Source of the DNA: an uncultured bacterium
Lineage (GTDB): Bacteria; Patescibacteriota; Minisyncoccia; UBA6257; JAGGUH01
Assembly (NCBI GenBank): GCA_937877385.1
Contig: CALGBJ010000013.1
Span: forward strand, 1-8,937
Direction: 5' to 3'
DNA: 8,937 nt
Below are positions 1-5,379 of the stretch, in pieces (position 1 is the first letter of the stretch; each line of letters opens with the position of its first letter). Under the pieces are notes generated by a model that saw only the letters and a program-made list of their open reading frames with translations, had not been told where the DNA came from and searched no databases. Position numbers and translations under genes: made by a program.

Positions 1-269
1 GAGTTTTTTGTTTTTTCCAAAGCAATAAGATAATAACCCTCTTCTTTTAATTTTTTTAAAATTCGCCAAGTATTTTTAATCTTTTGCCACTGAACAGAAT
101 CAATTGCTCCTAGAGCCGTTTTTTGAATTTTTTTAAAATTATCTTCTGGCGAAGGAGTAAAACCACTGAGATAAATTTTCTCTACAGCCAAAGCGTCGGC
201 TGTTCTGAAAATTGAGCCAACATTATAGCAACTTCTTAAATTATCACAAACAACAATAAAATTTTTCAT
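1..269 (-). CDS. TrmH/SpoU-family RNA 2'-O-methyltransferase, N-terminal part (runs off left edge)
   Basis: This is the first 89 codons of a gene that continues beyond base 1. The protein begins MKNFIVVCDNLRSCYNVG and carries the SPOUT/TrmH hallmark: N-x-R-S-x-x-N-V-G-S-I-F-R-T-A-D-A at about residues 10-26, followed by I-Y-L-S-G-F-T-P-S-P. Family members methylate the 2'-OH of tRNA or rRNA using S-adenosylmethionine. The hallmark covers the N-terminal asparagine/arginine motif; the SAM-binding trefoil-knot motifs should lie in the missing C-terminal half. The ATG at 269 overlaps the TGA stop of the upstream flippase (shared ATGA), so it is probably translationally coupled to it. No SD is apparent. 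The family is near certain; which RNA and position it modifies cannot be told from this part. Confidence 0.9.
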   Translation of the reverse strand, partial: MKNFIVVCDNLRSCYNVGSIFRTADALAVEKIYLSGFTPSPEDNFKKIQKTALGAIDSVQWQKIKNTWRILKKLKEEGYYLIALEKTKN

Positions 270-1711
270 TGTCTAAAAATTTCTCTAATTTCTTTCAAAG
301 TTGATTCTCTAAAAAGAAACAAAAAGAAAAGATAAATCAAGGCACCAAGGAATATCAAAATTGGCAGAGGAAAAGAGAAAAGTTTAAGCAAACAAAGAAA
401 AACTGCCATTAACAGAGAAGCAAAAAAAATTTTTCTCAAATCAAAAAAAGTGATTGGCCAAGTTTTTTCTATCTTCTTCACCTCAAAAAGAAAAAGAAAA
501 AAACAAAAAACTTGAGAAAACAAAGTAGCTAAAGCAGCACCAACAATGCCGAATCTAGAAATTAAAATAAAATTCAAAAAGACATTAATCAAAGCAGATA
601 AAGACAAAAAAAGGGCATTCTTTTTTTGAAAGTTATAAGCAAAAAGAAGATGAGAGAAAATAATAATAAAATAAAGAAAGAAAATAACCAAAATAAGCAA
701 AGAAAAAATTTTAGCACTGGCTAAATATTCTTGACCAAAAAGAAAAAGAATAATCTCTCGAGAAAGAATCAAGCCGCCAGCAATTAAAGGCAGGGCAATA
801 GCTGAAAGGAAAACAAGGGACTTTTTAATTAAGACAATCTCACTCTTATCAATAATTTTTCTTGATAAGGAAGGTAGAATTGAGGCAGCTAATAAAATGG
901 CTGGCAGATAAAAAAAGGTAATTATTCTTAAAGGCGCCGAATAAAGACCAACCAAATAACTTTTTTTCAATAAGAAGCCAATCATCACTACATCTGTGTA
1001 AGTTAAAATTCTGCCAACTAAAGCCAAAAAAGCAAAAGGCCAAGCATCCAAAGCAATTTTTTTAACTAATTTTTTCTGAAAATAAAAGAAAAAAATTTTT
1101 AGATATTTTCTTAAAAGTATTAAGGCAATTAAAAAAGCAACTATTGCCCCTAAAGAATAAGCCCAAGCCAAATTTTTGGCTGAAGGAAAATTAAATAAAA
1201 CAAAAAAACCTAAACCAACCGAGACAATTATTTCGCTAAAATATATCAAACTTTCCTTTTCCATTTTTTCGGTTGACCTGATAATTCCATAAAAAAAGGA
1301 AATGATATTCTCTAAGGCAGTCATTATTAAAAGAACTAAAACAATTTCTTTTAGTTTGTTTGAAGGAATAAAAAATTGAGCGAGAATAACTAAAATTATT
1401 GAAAAAATAAGTAAAAGAGATTTCAAATAAAAAGAAGTAGAAAGATACTCTTTACTTTCTTTAATTTTCTTAGAAAGTTCTCTAGTAACTAAAGAGGAGA
1501 TGCCTAAATCGGCAAAAACAAAAAACAAAGAAAGAATACTTAAAGAAAGAGAAAATCGGCCATATTCGCTGGCTCCTAAAATTCTAGCAGCTAAAATAAT
1601 TAAAATTGCTTTGAGAATCCTGCCAGAAATTTGAGAAAAAGATAGCCAAAAAAAATTTTTGGCTATAATTTGTTTTTGGTTTATATTTTTAAAAAGGAAA
1701 TCTGCTTTCAT
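266..1711 (-). CDS. Polysaccharide/lipid-linked oligosaccharide flippase (MOP superfamily, Wzx-like)
   Basis: This 481-residue protein is almost entirely hydrophobic, with about 12-14 predicted membrane segments and short Lys/Arg-rich loops. The N-terminal A-A-R-I-L-G-A-S-E-Y-G-R-F motif (residues 41-53), followed by F-A-D-L-G-I-S-S-L-V-T-R-E (67-79), is typical of the polysaccharide biosynthesis/PST branch of the MOP superfamily. These proteins flip undecaprenyl-linked sugars across the cytoplasmic membrane, either for surface polysaccharide or, in the related MurJ branch, for peptidoglycan. Length is normal for the family. The ATG at 1711 overlaps the smpB TGA (ATGA), and its own TGA overlaps the trmH ATG, so the three genes form one tightly coupled unit. 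No glycosyltransferases are visible here, so the substrate is unknown. A MurJ function cannot be excluded, but the N-terminal motifs favour Wzx/PST. Confidence 0.9.
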   Translation of the reverse strand: MKADFLFKNINQKQIIAKNFFWLSFSQISGRILKAILIILAARILGASEYGRFSLSLSILSLFFVFADLGISSLVTRELSKKIKESKEYLSTSFYLKSLLLIFSIILVILAQFFIPSNKLKEIVLVLLIMTALENIISFFYGIIRSTEKMEKESLIYFSEIIVSVGLGFFVLFNFPSAKNLAWAYSLGAIVAFLIALILLRKYLKIFFFYFQKKLVKKIALDAWPFAFLALVGRILTYTDVVMIGFLLKKSYLVGLYSAPLRIITFFYLPAILLAASILPSLSRKIIDKSEIVLIKKSLVFLSAIALPLIAGGLILSREIILFLFGQEYLASAKIFSLLILVIFFLYFIIIFSHLLFAYNFQKKNALFLSLSALINVFLNFILISRFGIVGAALATLFSQVFCFFLFLFEVKKIEKTWPITFFDLRKIFFASLLMAVFLCLLKLFSFPLPILIFLGALIYLFFLFLFRESTLKEIREIFRQ

Positions 1712-2163
1712 CGTATGCTTGTCTCCTTAATTAACCGCTCGGTTCTCTTTTTTTCCTCTCTATCTTTTATTTTTTCTTTCTTTTCGTACTTTCTTTTTTT
1801 TCTTACCAAGGCAATTTCTAATTTGATTAGATTATTTTTTTCTAATACTCTTAAAGGAATGATTGTTAGTTTTTCCGCTCTTCTTTTTACTTGCAAGCGA
1901 AAAATCTCTTTTCTTCTTAAAAGCAATTCTCGATTTCGACAAACATCATAATTTTGAGGAACATTAAATGATTGCCAAGGCGGAATTTGGCTGTTAATTA
2001 AAAAAGGCTTGCCATCCAAAAAAGTAATATAAGCGTTATTGATACTAAAGTTCTTGTTTTTAGCTGATTTAACTTCAAAGCCTTTTAGAATTAAGCCAGC
2101 AATAAATTTTTCTTTAATTTCATAATCATGCCAAGCTCTTTTATTTTCAGCTAAAACCCTCAT
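1708..2163 (-). CDS. smpB: SsrA-binding protein SmpB
   Basis: SmpB binds tmRNA and brings it to stalled ribosomes for trans-translation. The 151-aa product from ATG 2163 begins MRVLAENKRAWHDYEI, matching the family's N-terminus. It then has A-G-L-I-L-K-G-F-E-V-K-S (22-33, with the tmRNA-contacting Glu30), an N-x-A-Y-I strand, L-I-N-S-Q-I-P-P-W, the R-x-R-E-L-L-L-R-R-K-E-I segment (76-87), I-P-L-R-V, E-I-A-L-V-R-K-K-R-K-Y-E-K, and a basic C-terminal tail rich in KRE that enters the mRNA channel. Length is typical. An in-frame TTG at 2181 would add six residues unlike any SmpB, and the putative -10 lies between it and the ATG, so 2163 is chosen. No SD is present. Odd points: the usual H-I-x-P-Y is Q-I-P-P-W and the G-x-x-N-L turn is changed. 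No tmRNA gene is seen in the window. Confidence 0.93.
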   Translation of the reverse strand: MRVLAENKRAWHDYEIKEKFIAGLILKGFEVKSAKNKNFSINNAYITFLDGKPFLINSQIPPWQSFNVPQNYDVCRNRELLLRRKEIFRLQVKRRAEKLTIIPLRVLEKNNLIKLEIALVRKKRKYEKKEKIKDREEKKRTERLIKETSIR

Positions 2164-2169
2164 AATTAA

Positions 2170-2197
2170 ATGGTAGCACAAAAGAAAAAAATAACCA
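2170..2197 (-). promoter_or_regulatory. Possible smpB promoter giving a leaderless mRNA
   Basis: On the minus strand there is TTGGTT (2192-2197), a 16-bp spacer and TACCAT (2170-2175). The -10 ends 6 bp before the smpB ATG, which would put the transcription start at or next to the A of ATG. With no SD upstream of smpB, this fits leaderless translation. The -35 and -10 each match consensus only partly, and in AT-rich DNA such matches arise by chance. Confidence 0.35.
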
Positions 2198-2254
2198 AAT
2201 ATTTTTTACAAGAGTTTTTTAGCAATCACTGAGATTGTTTCAGAGAAAAATTTT

Positions 2255-2956
2255 TTATTTACCAAACCTTCTTTCTTTCTTTGAGTATTCATCAATAACT
2301 TTCATAAATTCTTTAGGAGTAAAATCGGGAAAATAAACTTCAGGAAAACTCATTTGAGCATAACCAATATGACAGGAAAGAAAATAAGCCGAGAGATGTG
2401 GTTCACCGCCAGTTCTAATTAAAAGATCAACTGGCGGCAAATTTTTTGTCCACAAAGAATTCCTTAAAACTTGCCAGTTAATCCTCTTTTTCCTTTTTTC
2501 AGCAATCTCCTTAACAGCTGAAAGAAGTTCGTCATCGCCATTATAAGCCATCAAAAAAGTTAAGAAAAACTTTTGATATTTTTTGGTTGCTTTCAAAGGC
2601 ATTTCCACAGCTTCAACCACATTCTTTGGCAACATTTCTCGCCAACGACCAATGGCTTCTACTCTTATTTGGTGACGGTGAATAAAATCGGCTTTGGCTA
2701 ACTTGGGAAAATTTTTAGCAAAAACATCTAAAAGAAAATGAATTTCTTCTTTTGGTCTTTTAGTCAGATTGTCCAAAGAAGCAATCCAAAAAGTGGTATA
2801 AGGAATACCTAAACTAACTATTTTCCGATAAATTTTCTCAAAAGTTTTAGTACCTTGATAATAACCTTCCCAAGGTTTAAGCGAATGTTTCCTTGCCCAA
2901 CGCCGATTGCCATCAGGAATAATAGCTAAATGTCTTGGTAAATTGTATTTTTTCAT
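2255..2956 (-). CDS. uppS: Isoprenyl transferase (undecaprenyl diphosphate synthase family), divergent
   Basis: This is a cis-prenyltransferase that condenses isopentenyl diphosphate onto farnesyl diphosphate to make the C55 lipid carrier for cell-wall and surface-sugar synthesis; it is cytosolic or membrane-associated. The 233-aa product from ATG 2956 begins MKKYNLPRHLAIIPDGNRRW, with catalytic Asp15 in D-G-N-R-R-W-A. It has S-x-x-N-L-x-K-R-P-x-E-E, L-L-I-R-T-G-G-E (178-185), F-P-D-F and the R-R-F-G C-terminus. An in-frame GTG at 3046 would add 30 residues, but it lies inside the terminator of the upstream gene and before the uppS promoter, so it is rejected. No strong SD is present. Compared with E. 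coli UppS, the GHxxG histidine is Tyr (GYYQG, 31-35), the Arg of the R-I/L-S motif is His187, and the metal-binding Glu in Y-A-E is Gln201. The fold is secure; activity is less so. Confidence 0.88.
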   Translation of the reverse strand: MKKYNLPRHLAIIPDGNRRWARKHSLKPWEGYYQGTKTFEKIYRKIVSLGIPYTTFWIASLDNLTKRPKEEIHFLLDVFAKNFPKLAKADFIHRHQIRVEAIGRWREMLPKNVVEAVEMPLKATKKYQKFFLTFLMAYNGDDELLSAVKEIAEKRKKRINWQVLRNSLWTKNLPPVDLLIRTGGEPHLSAYFLSCHIGYAQMSFPEVYFPDFTPKEFMKVIDEYSKKERRFGK

Positions 2957-2997
2957 TTTATTTTTTCCAACTTCCTTCCTTTTGAATTTGTTAAAAA

Positions 2998-3025
2998 ATT
3001 TTACTAATTTTAAAAAATTTTTCAA
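2998..3025 (-). promoter_or_regulatory. Probable uppS promoter
   Basis: On the minus strand there is TTGAAA (3020-3025), a 16-bp spacer and TAAAAT (2998-3003). It begins within a few bases of the terminator that ends the upstream gene and points at uppS, about 40 bp before its ATG. The same -10 (TAAAAT) occurs in other putative promoters of this window. It is seen in sequence only. Confidence 0.5.
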
Positions 3026-3030
3026 ATAAA

Positions 3031-3057
3031 AAAAACCCTCCGACACAAGCCGGAGGG
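3031..3057 (-). terminator. Rho-independent terminator of the 123-aa gene
   Basis: On the minus strand a 7-bp GC-rich stem (CCCTCCG pairing with CGGAGGG, positions 3051-3057 and 3036-3042) with an 8-nt loop is followed at once by a run of eight Ts. It lies about 17 bp past the stop of the gene at 3075-3446 and is a textbook intrinsic terminator. On the plus strand the stem is preceded by As rather than followed by Ts, so it acts in one direction. Confidence 0.9.
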
Positions 3058-3074
3058 AGAAAATAAAATTATTG

Positions 3075-3446
3075 TTATAGATTCTTCAAGGTTTTTTCAT
3101 CGGGAATCAAAAAGAGTTTCTTTCTTTTCAAAAAATCGTTACTAATTCCAGTTTCAGGCCGGGCAACGAAAAATTCAACTTCCTCTTTTTCTCCTAACCA
3201 GCTCTTATTAGATTTCCTCGCGAGAAGGACCAATCCTTCTTCTCTCCTACACTCTTCAAAGGCTTTAAAAATTTCCCAAATTCTCTTCAATTGATCATGA
3301 TTAGAAAGAACCGGCCCTACTTCTACCCAAACTGTCTCTGGAATTCCCCCGACTTTTTCCTTCGGTACTTCTTTCTCCTTTAAAAAGTCTTCTCTTTTCA
3401 TTGGCCTCCTCAGAGGCCAAATTTCTACTGATTCTCCTTTTCCCAT
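3075..3446 (-). CDS. Hypothetical protein, 123 aa
   Basis: I do not recognise this protein. It is soluble and charged: a basic N-terminus with a W-P-L-R-R-P stretch (10-15), a predicted strand T-V-W-V-E-V-G-P-V (38-46), a helix around 51-70 (D-Q-L-K-R-I-W-E-I-F-K-A-F-E-E-C), then alternating strand-like segments (G-L-V-L-L-A-R-K, E-V-E-F-F-V-A-R-P) and a Lys-rich tail. There is no signal peptide and no membrane segment. The pattern would suit a small alpha/beta protein. The gene is well supported as real: a near-perfect SD (AAGGAGGT, 3452-3459) sits 5 bp before the ATG, a promoter candidate lies upstream at 3486-3513, and a strong terminator follows. It stands as a single-gene transcription unit between uppS and a non-coding region. 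Function unknown. Confidence 0.8.
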   Translation of the reverse strand: MGKGESVEIWPLRRPMKREDFLKEKEVPKEKVGGIPETVWVEVGPVLSNHDQLKRIWEIFKAFEECRREEGLVLLARKSNKSWLGEKEEVEFFVARPETGISNDFLKRKKLFLIPDEKTLKNL

Positions 3447-3485
3447 TCCTTACCTCCTTTTTTGTTTTTCTTAATACTAAATAAA

Positions 3486-3513
3486 AAAATAACATTATTC
3501 CCCAAAATGTCAA
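3486..3513 (-). promoter_or_regulatory. Probable promoter of the 123-aa gene
   Basis: On the minus strand there is a perfect TTGACA (3508-3513), a 16-bp spacer and TATTTT (3486-3491). Transcription would start about 30 bp before the ATG at 3446, leaving room for the SD. It gives the gene its own transcription unit together with the terminator at 3031-3057. Confidence 0.55.
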
Positions 3514-3554
3514 GTAAAACTTAATTATTTTTGCTCTTTGCACCTGAATGAAAA

Positions 3555-3614
3555 AATTACGTAACGAATTACGTAACGAATTACGTAACTCGTTACGTAA
3601 CAAATTACGAATTT
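3555..3614. repeat. 12-bp tandem repeat array with TTACGTAA palindromes
   Basis: About five 12-bp units occur: AATTACGTAACG at 3555-3566 and 3567-3578, AATTACGTAACT at 3579-3590, CGTTACGTAACA at 3591-3602, and a decayed AATTACGAATTT at 3603-3614. The first four each contain the perfect palindrome TTACGTAA, spaced exactly 12 bp apart (3557, 3569, 3581, 3593). The unit could be a protein-binding array or a simple slippage product. It starts 73 bp left of repeat copy 1. Confidence 0.85.
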
Positions 3615-3687
3615 TTATAACAGAAAAAAGATATCTAAAAGAAACATTCGCAATTTTTTTAATCCTTCTTTTAATAACCCTAAAGAA

Positions 3688-3841
3688 AACATTCCAACAT
3701 TCTGCAGAATGTTGGAATGTTATTTATTATCTTTTGAGTTTTTATTCAATACTACAAAAGATGAGATACGCCTCTGACATCTCTAAAATGTTAAAAATTA
3801 TTATGATTAAGAGAAAGAGAAAGCTGACAAGGGTAGACCTC
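3688..3841 (+). repeat. Dispersed repeat, copy 1 (34-bp palindrome plus ~105-bp conserved tail)
   Basis: A perfect 34-bp palindrome (3688-3721, centre 3704/3705, left arm AACATTCCAACATTCTG) is followed by a 14-bp variable linker and a tail of about 105 bp (3736-3841). The tail aligns with 6847-6951 at about 14 substitutions, nearly all transitions, and one 1-base indel. A second inverted repeat lies in the tail: TCTGACAT (3773-3780) and ATGTTAAA (3788-3795) around a 7-base CTCTAAA loop; it is imperfect here and perfect in copy 2. In the only frame open through both copies, every substitution changes the amino acid, so the tail does not behave as coding. It could be a MITE-like element, a non-coding RNA or a regulatory cassette. 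Confidence 0.85.
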
Positions 3842-4010
3842 GCCGGTTTATAATGATATTACATATGGTAGAATTTTAGGAGTTAAAGTTTTTTGTTCGA
3901 CATTTATTCTCTTTAATCCTATCATATATGCTTCCTTTAAAGAAGGCTCTTTTATTGTAGACAACGTTGTTTACAGTTGCCAAAATGGTTGGCAATTACA
4001 AATTATTTAA
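3837..4010 (+). pseudogene. Possible 3' remnant of a plus-strand gene (57 open codons, no start)
   Basis: An open frame from just after a TAG (3834-3836) to TAA (4008-4010) has no ATG, GTG or TTG start. The peptide looks protein-like: Y-G-R-I-L-G-V-K-V-F-C in the middle and V-V-Y-S-C-Q-N-G-W-Q-L at the end, with two cysteines and a mix of residues unlike translated AT-rich spacer. It begins where repeat copy 1 ends, which would fit a gene whose 5' part was lost or replaced by the repeat. Its TAA overlaps the TAA of the opposing 334-aa gene in one TTAA, as ybaB and the ATPase do at 7394-7397. A chance frame of this length in one of six frames is also possible. Confidence 0.25.
3977..3995. repeat. 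Short inverted repeat after the 334-aa gene
   Basis: TTGCCAA (3977-3983) and TTGGCAA (3989-3995) form a 7-bp stem with a 5-nt loop, about 11 bp past the stop of the gene at 4007-5011. No T-run follows on the minus strand, so it is a weak terminator candidate at best. The same TTGGCAA heptamer is tandemly repeated at 6956-6990. Confidence 0.4.
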
Positions 4011-5011
4011 CCCTCCATAACCGAGCGATAAATTTCTGACACTCTTCTTAATATCTTTTCCGATTTAGATTCTTTTATGCGCTGAATTTTCTTAACCTCT
4101 CTCACATCATAAGAAGCAATCTTTGTGAGTCTGGGATTAAGATAAATTTCAAGAATGCCTTCTTCACGATTAAAACTACGCACCCAGCCTTCATCGCCAT
4201 TATCAAGTCTTATTTTTGTTCCTTTACCAATATCTTGTTCTTCAAATTGACGAGAAAGCTCTCTTGATGATTTTTTAATTTCCTCTGCACGTTCAACTTC
4301 AAAAGTAGTTGCGTCATTAATTCGAAGGGCATCTTCTATTACTTTTAATTCCTTAGAAGTCAGTTTGTCTCCATAAAGCATGCCACTTTCTTTATCCTGC
4401 AAAGCATCAAGAAGGTTATCTAGTCTACCTCCTGTTATTTTCCGAAGATCTTTTACAGAACTATCGGAAAGAAATTTGCCTTTTTCCATGCATTCTTTTA
4501 TATCTTCGTAATACATCATCCTTAATCTCATCTCGTGCAATAAGCTTCTAATAGCATTCGCTTTATTCATAAGATCCCTGTACTTTTCTGAAGCTTGCCT
4601 CTCGTGTTCTCCGGTAATAAATTCTCTCCACCCTTTTAGTGTCCGTAATGATGGGAATTTTAAATAATCTTTCCATGCTTTAACACACTGTTCGTCAAGT
4701 ACTTCTTCTAGTTTTCTTAATTCGACTATTCTTTTTTCCATAGAAATCTTTGATTCGGTTTCTTTACTTTCCATTCTTTGTAATTCATTTCTAATAATTT
4801 CTTCAACTTCTTCTCTTTTTCTTACCTCTTTATTTTTTTCAGAAAGTCCTTCTTCTTCTTTTACCATCTCACCTCTTGCTTCTCCTTCTATCTTTTTCTT
4901 TTCAACCAGCTCTTCCCTTTCCTTCTTTTCCTCTCCACTCTCAGGACTTCTTTCTTTATTTGTTTCTTTTTTTGCTTTTGATTGCTCAAATTTTAGTTTT
5001 TCAAAACTCAT
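4007..5011 (-). CDS. Hypothetical charged coiled-coil protein, 334 aa
   Basis: I do not recognise a family. Residues 1-75 are extremely rich in Lys and Glu and look disordered. Residues about 65-165 look helical and likely coiled-coil (E-E-I-I-R-N-E-L-Q-R-M, then K-R-I-V-E-L-R-K-L-E-E-V-L, then a helix with W113 and W128). Residues about 168-260 are a mixed helical region. Residues 261-311 (I-G-K-G-T-K-I-R-L-D-N-G-D-E-G-W-V-R-S-F, then G-I-L-E-I-Y-L) read like a small beta-barrel of SH3/KOW type, which is an inference from the G-x-x-V/I-x-L-x-x-G-x-x-G-x-V pattern. There is no signal peptide or membrane segment, so it is probably cytoplasmic. No SD precedes ATG 5011. A strong promoter at 5245-5272 would leave an unusually long 5' leader of about 225 nt. 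Function unknown; the gene itself is very likely real. Confidence 0.75.
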   Translation of the reverse strand: MSFEKLKFEQSKAKKETNKERSPESGEEKKEREELVEKKKIEGEARGEMVKEEEGLSEKNKEVRKREEVEEIIRNELQRMESKETESKISMEKRIVELRKLEEVLDEQCVKAWKDYLKFPSLRTLKGWREFITGEHERQASEKYRDLMNKANAIRSLLHEMRLRMMYYEDIKECMEKGKFLSDSSVKDLRKITGGRLDNLLDALQDKESGMLYGDKLTSKELKVIEDALRINDATTFEVERAEEIKKSSRELSRQFEEQDIGKGTKIRLDNGDEGWVRSFNREEGILEIYLNPRLTKIASYDVREVKKIQRIKESKSEKILRRVSEIYRSVMEG

Positions 5012-5244
5012 ATTTTATGTCAAATAATTAAAATGAATTGTCGACCTTGTATGATTACTTGTATAATAAATAATATAACCTGTATTATATCTATTCACTC
5101 CGGTATCAAAATATTAGAAGCAGTTTTTAATTTTCTCTTAACTTATTCGATCTCCAGCTAAAAGATTTCAACCTTTTAAGTTTTGTTAATTATTCCGTTA
5201 AGAACCTTATTTTTAACAGAACTTAATGAACTTTTTGTTTTCAA

Positions 5245-5272
5245 ATTTTAATAATTTCTCCAAAAGTGTCAA
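5245..5272 (-). promoter_or_regulatory. Probable promoter of the 334-aa gene
   Basis: On the minus strand there is a perfect TTGACA (5267-5272), a 16-bp spacer and TAAAAT (5245-5250). It lies just past the terminator of the upstream zinc-ribbon gene and points to the gene at 5011, about 225 bp away, with no other ORF between. This is one of the two best promoter matches in the window. Confidence 0.55.
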
Positions 5273-5330
5273 AATATATTCTCTCTTTTACAATAAAAAA
5301 CCTAAACCAGGGGGAATTTTTTAAATAATA

Positions 5331-5355
5331 AAAAAGACAAGGAAAAATCCTTGCC
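5331..5355 (-). terminator. Rho-independent terminator of the zinc-ribbon operon
   Basis: On the minus strand GGCAAGGA (5348-5355) pairs with TCCTTGTC (5336-5343), an 8-bp stem with one G-T wobble and a TTTT loop, followed by a T-run (5335 downwards). It lies 25 bp past the stop of the zinc-ribbon gene and closes the three-gene operon. Confidence 0.85.
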
Positions 5356-5379
5356 TTTAAAGTCCTCGTTTGTCGAAGG

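Larger units (their letters stand above)
3447..4006. other. 560-bp stretch without a confident gene
   Basis: This gap holds the promoter and SD of the 123-aa gene, a 12-bp tandem palindromic array (3555-3614), dispersed repeat copy 1 (3688-3841) and a possible gene remnant (3837-4010). A plus-strand frame of 101 codons (from ATG 3548) and a minus-strand frame (3301-3603) cross the array. Both encode L-R-N-E/S repeats only because the repeat unit is a multiple of three and palindromic, and neither has an SD. I see no confident gene. Confidence 0.7.
5012..5379. other. 368-bp intergenic stretch: promoter, long leader and terminator
   Basis: From right to left on the minus strand it holds the terminator of the zinc-ribbon gene (5331-5355), a near-consensus promoter (5245-5272), and about 225 nt of AT-rich leader before the 334-aa gene. 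The leader includes a weak hairpin at about 5159-5181 (CTAAAAG against CTTTTAAG) and an isolated TATAAT on the minus strand (5084-5089) that could be a second, weaker -10 without a good -35. No ORF with a start codon is apparent on either strand. Confidence 0.6.

Noticed and set aside
849..1043. Short frames such as 849-1043, 1670-1951, 6522-6716 and 7145-7345
   Set aside because: They lie opposite well-supported genes, have no SD and give low-complexity hydrophobic peptides, as antisense frames of Lys/Leu-rich genes do.
2164..2181. TTG start for SmpB six codons upstream
   Set aside because: The extra residues match no SmpB N-terminus and cover the probable -10; ATG 2163 gives the typical start.
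2957..3046. 30-residue N-terminal extension of UppS from a GTG
   Set aside because: The GTG lies in the loop of the upstream terminator and ahead of the uppS promoter, and the added residues do not resemble the family.
3301..3603. 100-codon minus-strand frame overlapping the 123-aa gene
   Set aside because: It overlaps a well-supported gene with its own SD and promoter. Its L-R-N repeats come only from the palindromic 12-bp array.
3555..3614. CRISPR array
   Set aside because: Units are 12 bp and directly adjacent, with no spacers and no cas genes nearby.
3688..3721. Palindrome as a simple Rho-independent terminator
   Set aside because: The stem is not GC-rich and no T-run follows on the plus strand. 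It is far from any gene end on either strand, and it is part of a longer conserved repeat.
3548..3853. 101-codon plus-strand frame starting M-K-K-L-R-N-E-L-R-N
   Set aside because: It runs through the 12-bp array, a 34-bp palindrome and the repeat tail, and has no SD. In the tail all differences from copy 2 alter the amino acid and an indel breaks the frame, so it is not behaving as coding.
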